Source: Isoetes taiwanensis (taxonomy: Eukaryota > Streptophyta > Lycopodiopsida > Isoetales > Isoetaceae). Taken from it: DNA of 64,000 bases. The stretch covers positions 727,905 to 791,904 of the forward strand of contig JAJEKV010000056.1 in assembly GCA_021234155.1 (NCBI GenBank), given 5' to 3'. The translations under genes and the position numbers were made by a program. Shown here piece after piece: positions 59,256 through 64,000 of this stretch. How positions within the stretch are numbered: the stretch's first letter is position 1; each line of letters begins with the position of its first letter. The notes beneath the pieces were generated by a model. It did not search any database. It had not been told where the DNA came from and worked only from the letters and a program-made list of their open reading frames with translations.

Positions 59256-61431
59256 AGCCCTAGAGTGTTAGTGGCATAAGTGATGTAAGTACTTTAATAC
59301 AATAATTATGATTATGAGATACCATTAAAACTAATCTTGAATTCTTAAAAATACACACGTGGTATATACATGATGTTTATACAGAGGTCTATAAATCGAA
59401 TTGTAGAGGATTTGAAGTTTGTGGTTTGTAAGCATACCTTCCGGGAGGAGGTTTCGTGAAGGAGACTTGAGAGTCATGGACAACCGCAAAAAAAAGCTTA
59501 ACAGTGGGTGGTTTCACGACTCACATTGGCGATGCTTAGATTTGGTCCAAGCTAAATAAGTACATATGGAGCTAATTGAATGTGATTAGACTAAGTAGAA
59601 ATTAATAATTTGTTTTGGAAATTTTGCCTCATAATATTAATCGGAAGTGAAGTTTGGGGTTTTCACAGAATCAATTAAAACATGGTGGAATGATTTTTCG
59701 TGAAGCCCGCATGCAGACACGTGAGCTTATTAGAATAAATATACATATAAGAATTTATGTCATGAGACTATCGCTTCCTATGCACCTCCTGGGAGTCGAA
59801 TCTTAAGTGCATGATATCGGAGGGAGGATCGATATCTATGCATCAAGATATATATGGGCCGAAAACTTTGACCTCGATATATGATTTTTTCTTTCCAAAT
59901 TTCTTGGATGTGATATCGCCTATGGGCTTAGTCAAACCATCGTCAATTATTTAGTGGCCACTTAGTAAAACGTGTCAAATTTGTTATTGAACGTCAAACT
60001 CTAGCTCACCTTTTCATTAACCTATTGGTAGAATGATATGTTAGGGATGATTAGGTCGCAGCCAGAGAATTACTAAATGGAATTTCTTCTTCTTTCAAAT
60101 TTATTTTATTGTTGGATATTATATAGGTCAAAAAAGATTGGAAAGTTAGATTGATAATTGCACGAGGTAATTCATGGCTTTGATACTTAAAATATCTTCT
60201 TTTTGCATTAATGAAAATCAACTTTGGACATTAATCAATATAATAATGCATCATTAGCAAAAGGAAATTAAAAACACTAAGGAATGGAAACAATGATTAA
60301 GATTTTATTCTACATGTAATTTTGACAATGAGGGCCAAAGGGTAAGTGTCTATTGCTAATATTTAGGTGGTGGTCGTCTGTTGTGTATAGTGTAATGTAG
60401 TGCATGAAATGATCGTAGTGTAGTGTGTATGGTGTACCTATTCTAATAGGATGTCGACTTAATAGACCATCTTCTAAAGTGCTAAAGTTTACAACAATAT
60501 TTTTATTTCAAAACACAATTTTACTATGCTCTTGGAAGTAGTTATACAATGAATAATTGAAAATGAGTATGGATTAGAGAGGAATTTGTATTTCAATTAA
60601 TAAATAAAACTTAAATCTTTGGGGCATGATGCAGCATTAAAAAAAAAAGCGTTAGCAAGTTCTAAAACATGAGATTAATGACATGATAGCATGGATTTTC
60701 ATATTTCTTGCATCTCTTCTTTATCTCCTTAACGATTTTGGTTTTTTATCATAGTGAATTGTTTGCAAATGTAGTAGAACGAAAATGAATAAAAAGTAAT
60801 CCTTGAGTCAAACAATCAGACAAACAAATGCTTCATGAAGTTACCATATACAAAGGGGCAAATGTCTGAAATATAGATTGTTTAACCAACATGCATTCTA
60901 AACTATGCCATTGTAATTGTAATCAATACTCATAATTATATAGCTTTTTTTCATGGTCAAGTAGATCTCGTTTTCTATCTCTTGCTAAGTTTCATACTCT
61001 TTTCAGAACTTGTTGTTTGGGTCCTCGAGTGTTGTATACGCAACTGGTCTATGTAAGTAAACATCTCCTAGACAATTGTTAATTATTTGATCCTTTGTAA
61101 AAGATCAAAGTTCTTGATGATGTTTTAATGACTTCAATCTTGCCTCATGTTCAGGAGATAGTACATGGCATGTGAAAAAAACATGCTCGTGAAATGTATA
61201 ATCGAGCATGACATGCTTAAAATAAATGGCTCCTCTTTCCTCATTTGACCACCCAATTTGGTCATTGATGCAAAAGACCGATTCCAAACAAAAATTTTTT
61301 TCCTAACCTCCAACAAAAATCTGTTTTTCAAGATGAAAAAAATGGTGGCGGGGACAATGCATCTCGTGATTTTAGATGCAACGATTATCCTCATCCTACA
61401 TTGGAGATGTTATACGAAAGTAGTTTAACCT
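59250..61431. other. AT-rich; possible LTR-like sequence at the left edge
   Basis: TGTAACGAGCCCTAGAGTG at 59,250 and later words (GTGGTTTCACGACTCAC, about 59,507) resemble LTRs of plant Ty3/gypsy elements, but I found no matching second LTR, primer-binding site or pol domain. From 60.1 to 61.4 kb there is nothing identifiable. Confidence in an LTR is low. Confidence 0.25.
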
Positions 61432-62010
61432 TTGTCAGTTCTCACTTTGTTAGATTTGTTAGAATATGATAAAGTCGCTGGCACGGCACCATTGTTGCTG
61501 TCAACAAACCATAACCAACATCACTTAGATGGATTTGTAAATCATTTCAAGAGTGTGAGGAACATTTCATCTTTATTTGCATTGGATCCGATCAATTCGA
61601 GCTTGAAAGAGCATTTGGGTGGAAAATTTCGTGGATTAAGCTTGGAAATGCTCAAATTGGGCAAGTTGATGATTCAAGCACAAGGCAACGGATAAATGAA
61701 GAATTTGGATGCAGGATTTGACCATTTGGATGAATTTGCAAGGATGAAATATGAATTCACTATTTGCAAAAGGGTATTCAAAACCCATCAAGCTTTGGAT
61801 GGTCCAGCAGCTAGCCACAAAAAGGTAAAGGGCCGACCATTCCTATGCTTACTTGATACAAAATGGTGGAAGAAATTGGATAACAATCATCGGTTGCTAC
61901 AAAACAACGCAGATGTTGAACCGATAAAGGTAATTTTCGATCAAATTGATCGACAAATACCAAAATGCTACCGTGGTAGTTTGGCGCCTCAAGTTTCTAC
62001 ATTTTTGTAA
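61432..62010 (+). pseudogene. Plant C2H2 (QALGGH-type) zinc-finger protein relic
   Basis: Plant C2H2 repressors use fingers of the form C-x2-C...F...QALGGH...SHKK. Here the plus strand reads KYEFTICKRVFKTHQALDGP then AASHKKVKG at about 61,740-61,830. The plant-specific QALGGH is still visible as QALDGP, but the first cysteine (normally YECxxC) is replaced and one zinc-binding histidine is lost. The reading is open from 61,432 to 62,010 apart from one stop at 61,695. Other segments (SLKEHLGGKFRGLSLEML, LDAGFDHLDEFARM) have no domain. Loss of two zinc ligands argues for a pseudogene rather than sequencing error. Confidence 0.6.
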
Positions 62011-62859
62011 TGAGAACAGGGATCTTGGAGTGAGCGGCGTGAACATTGCAGCGCTCGTTTTTCTTGTTCTAGCAAGAACCTGCAAAGACGGTATTTTATC
62101 ACCGCATTTTTGGAAGCCTTTTCTTAGTCGAGCTGGAATTCCGGCTTACATCGCTATTCTCCCTCTAGTTAAGGGTAGTATGGAACTCTATTGTTGTAAC
62201 AAAAATGATTTTTTTAGTCATGTGACGCCCGATTGTTAGGTTCGGTCTAAATAGAGTCGATATTTCTAGAATTCCGGAGTTAAGGAGCTTGCTCCATTAA
62301 TCCATCGGTGCGGTGGAGGTCCATAAATGGATACACCGCTTTAAGATGTATAAAGAGGAGTTCCTTGAATAGATCGTTGCCTTTTGCATGGTATCTTTTC
62401 TCAATCTCTAATATGGTATAAATGAGTCAATCCTACAGGAGTTGGATTGTTGATCCCCACCGTGCGAGAGATGGGGAGAATTTGAGATACTAACGCATAC
62501 TAATGCCTTTATTGGTTTTATAAAGGTGCGAGGAAATTGTCGAGAAGGGACTACGGCATGTGGTTTCCGGAGATGAGCCAAGACCGGTCTTGCGGGGCTC
62601 CAGAAATCGGCAGCCCAAGTGGTTAAAGGTAAAACATCAACTCAACCCAGAGAAGGGAATGATGCGAGAGACAAGCTCTCTTGAAATGGCTCAACGCAGA
62701 TTGGGAGGCCGAAATCGAATGATGCTATCTAGATGAGATGTGATAGCATAGGTTGAAGCGACTACGATTGCCAAAGAAGCATGGGGCGGTTGTCAAAGAT
62801 CTACGAGGAAGAGGCACTTCTCCCGGCAATCTCTTTCCAAAAAGATCAAGCAGGTGCTG
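62011..62859. other. No clear gene; possible Copia gag region on the right
   Basis: No known motif to about 62.4 kb. From 62.4 to 62.86 kb the sequence becomes GC-richer and merges into the Copia polyprotein, so it may contain decayed gag, though I cannot see a CCHC knuckle. Confidence 0.35.
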
Positions 62860-63670
62860 TGAAAGGTGAAGATGATCCGTGGGTCGGGATCCCGCTTTGG
62901 TATGATAGGCTGGTGTAACCCATGGGATTTGGTATTTCGCACTCGGGGCGGTGACCACATGACAAAAAAGGAGTTTGTTTAGAGCGGGGATTGACTGAGT
63001 ATAGCAGCAACTCAAAGGTGAAGATCGGTGAAACAAAACCGGATATCAAAGGCATGGGCACCTACACCGGACTTGCCCTCTTTCGGATGTGTTGATCTTG
63101 AAGATACCCTTTTTGTTCCCCAACCTGGAAGTTAATCTTGTCGGGTCTCCCAAAATGAATGATGCCTCTTTTTTGTCACACTCGGCAATGGCCAATGCAC
63201 AATCTGAAACAAAGAGGATATTGTTTTAGCTAAAGGCGCCGGGGAAGGCACGCTTATAAGCTAAGTTGGTGCAGGATCAAAGATGTTGCCTTGAGTCTTA
63301 GATGCACCGATCTCAACCAAGTTTGGCATTAAAGGTTGGGCCATGCCAACTTTAGGTGCCGCAGAAAATGAAAATCAGCAGTTGTTGATCAAGTCGATGG
63401 AAACCCTAGGCGGTAGCTTTTAGGGTGATGCCGCCCGGGATGGCGTGATCGGTGGTAGAGTGGTGTTGAAGATTTGGAGCTTATTTAGCGGCGATCTAGT
63501 CGGGCCGCTTCCTAACTCGAGGCTGGCCAGACCGGGAAATGGTATATTCCTGGTGGAGATCATTTGCAAAAGGGAAGGTCGGCTGAAGTATGGCCGCTTA
63601 TTTCTCGCCACCTCTTGGATGATCCCGATGTGGGTAAAGATAATTATTTTAGGTCTTTGCCGCCTATGAG
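62860..63670 (+). mobile_element. Ty1/Copia retrotransposon fragment (protease to integrase)
   Basis: Read across frames the plus strand gives EDDPWVGIPLWYDRL and a protease-like region (HMTKKEFV, LTEYSSNSKVKIG, DIKGMGTYTGLA). Next come VPNLEVNLV and SKMNDASFFVTLGNGQCTI, the gag-pre-integrase signature (about 63,110-63,205), then LAKGAGEGTLYKLVGAG, and finally an integrase start FSGDLVGPLPNSRL (about 63,483-63,525). This is the Copia order. Frames are broken throughout and the match stops near 63,670; reverse transcriptase, RNase H and LTRs are not in the window, so it is truncated or continues in altered form outside. Confidence 0.7.
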
Positions 63671-64000
63671 TTTGGTGGAGGTCCGAGCAAACATAAGTTC
63701 GAGCACGTTTTTCTGCCGTAGAGAAAGTAATACATAGCTTATTTAATGTCTTTCTTTGCTTCTATCTGCATTTGAGGCTTATCTTTTGTTGGCTAGCATG
63801 CTTTGTCGATGGTCTGCATAGCCCAGGTGCTTTTGTGGGCTGTCCTTGTGGTATGTCATCTTTTCCTTGTGTATACATTGGGCCGCTGGTTTTTGTTTAT
63901 GATTCTTGGGCACTGTGACGCTGCACTCACTGCTTGTCATACTAGGGATTGTTGCACTCAATCGCAGTGGGAATTTGTTTGCACTCATTGCAATTAATGT
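63671..64000. other. No feature recognised
   Basis: Short GC-moderate sequence after the Copia match, with small open frames on both strands and no motif. Confidence 0.4.

Overview
The window looks like nuclear DNA from a land plant with a large, transposon-rich genome, most probably a fern or another seed-free plant. The evidence is a DYW-type pentatricopeptide-repeat (PPR) gene written in the style seen in ferns and mosses, a plant-type C2H2 zinc-finger remnant, GT-AG introns, and several old transposable elements nested in one another. No bacterial operons, rRNA genes or CRISPR arrays are visible. Host genes are sparse: one PPR-DYW gene (+, about 12.9-14.8 kb) and one complete 13-exon gene for the intron-binding spliceosomal helicase Aquarius (-, 49.9-56.0 kb). 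Nearly everything else is mobile or repetitive.

Layout. 1-12.4 kb holds a degenerate RNase-H-like transposase fragment, an LTR-like remnant, tandem repeats, a perfect AT hairpin and a SINE tail. 12.4-15.5 kb holds the PPR-DYW gene, followed by the 3' end of a LINE with a long (ATT)n tail. 17.3-33.7 kb is a minus-strand LINE (endonuclease at 32 kb, reverse transcriptase at 18 kb) split by a 12,302-bp insertion at 19,067-31,368. That insertion has AGTGGGAC...GTCCCACT ends flanked by TTAATTAA. It carries a transposase-like gene at its left end and, in its right half, cargo-like exons including a plant FCP1-like (DVNG-type) HAD phosphatase. It also carries a private family of short palindromes (core TCTCGACTT...AAGTCGAGA) and several tandem arrays.

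34.7-41.1 kb is a second terminal-inverted-repeat element (6,431 bp) with two convergent multi-exon genes that I do not recognise. 44.9-45.4 kb holds the zinc-binding tail of another plant LINE. 45.4-49.9 kb is repeats only. 57.6-58.1 kb holds a tRNA-derived SINE whose tail is tandemly duplicated. 59-61.4 kb has tandem repeats and LTR-like sequence. 61.4-62.0 kb is a broken C2H2 zinc-finger gene, and 62.9-63.7 kb is part of a Copia polyprotein.

A recurring feature is single-base indels inside otherwise well conserved exons, many of them at homopolymers. In the Aquarius gene splice sites are in place while the frame breaks many times. This pattern fits consensus errors of a long-read assembly at least as well as gene death, so 'pseudogene' calls for host genes should be made with care.
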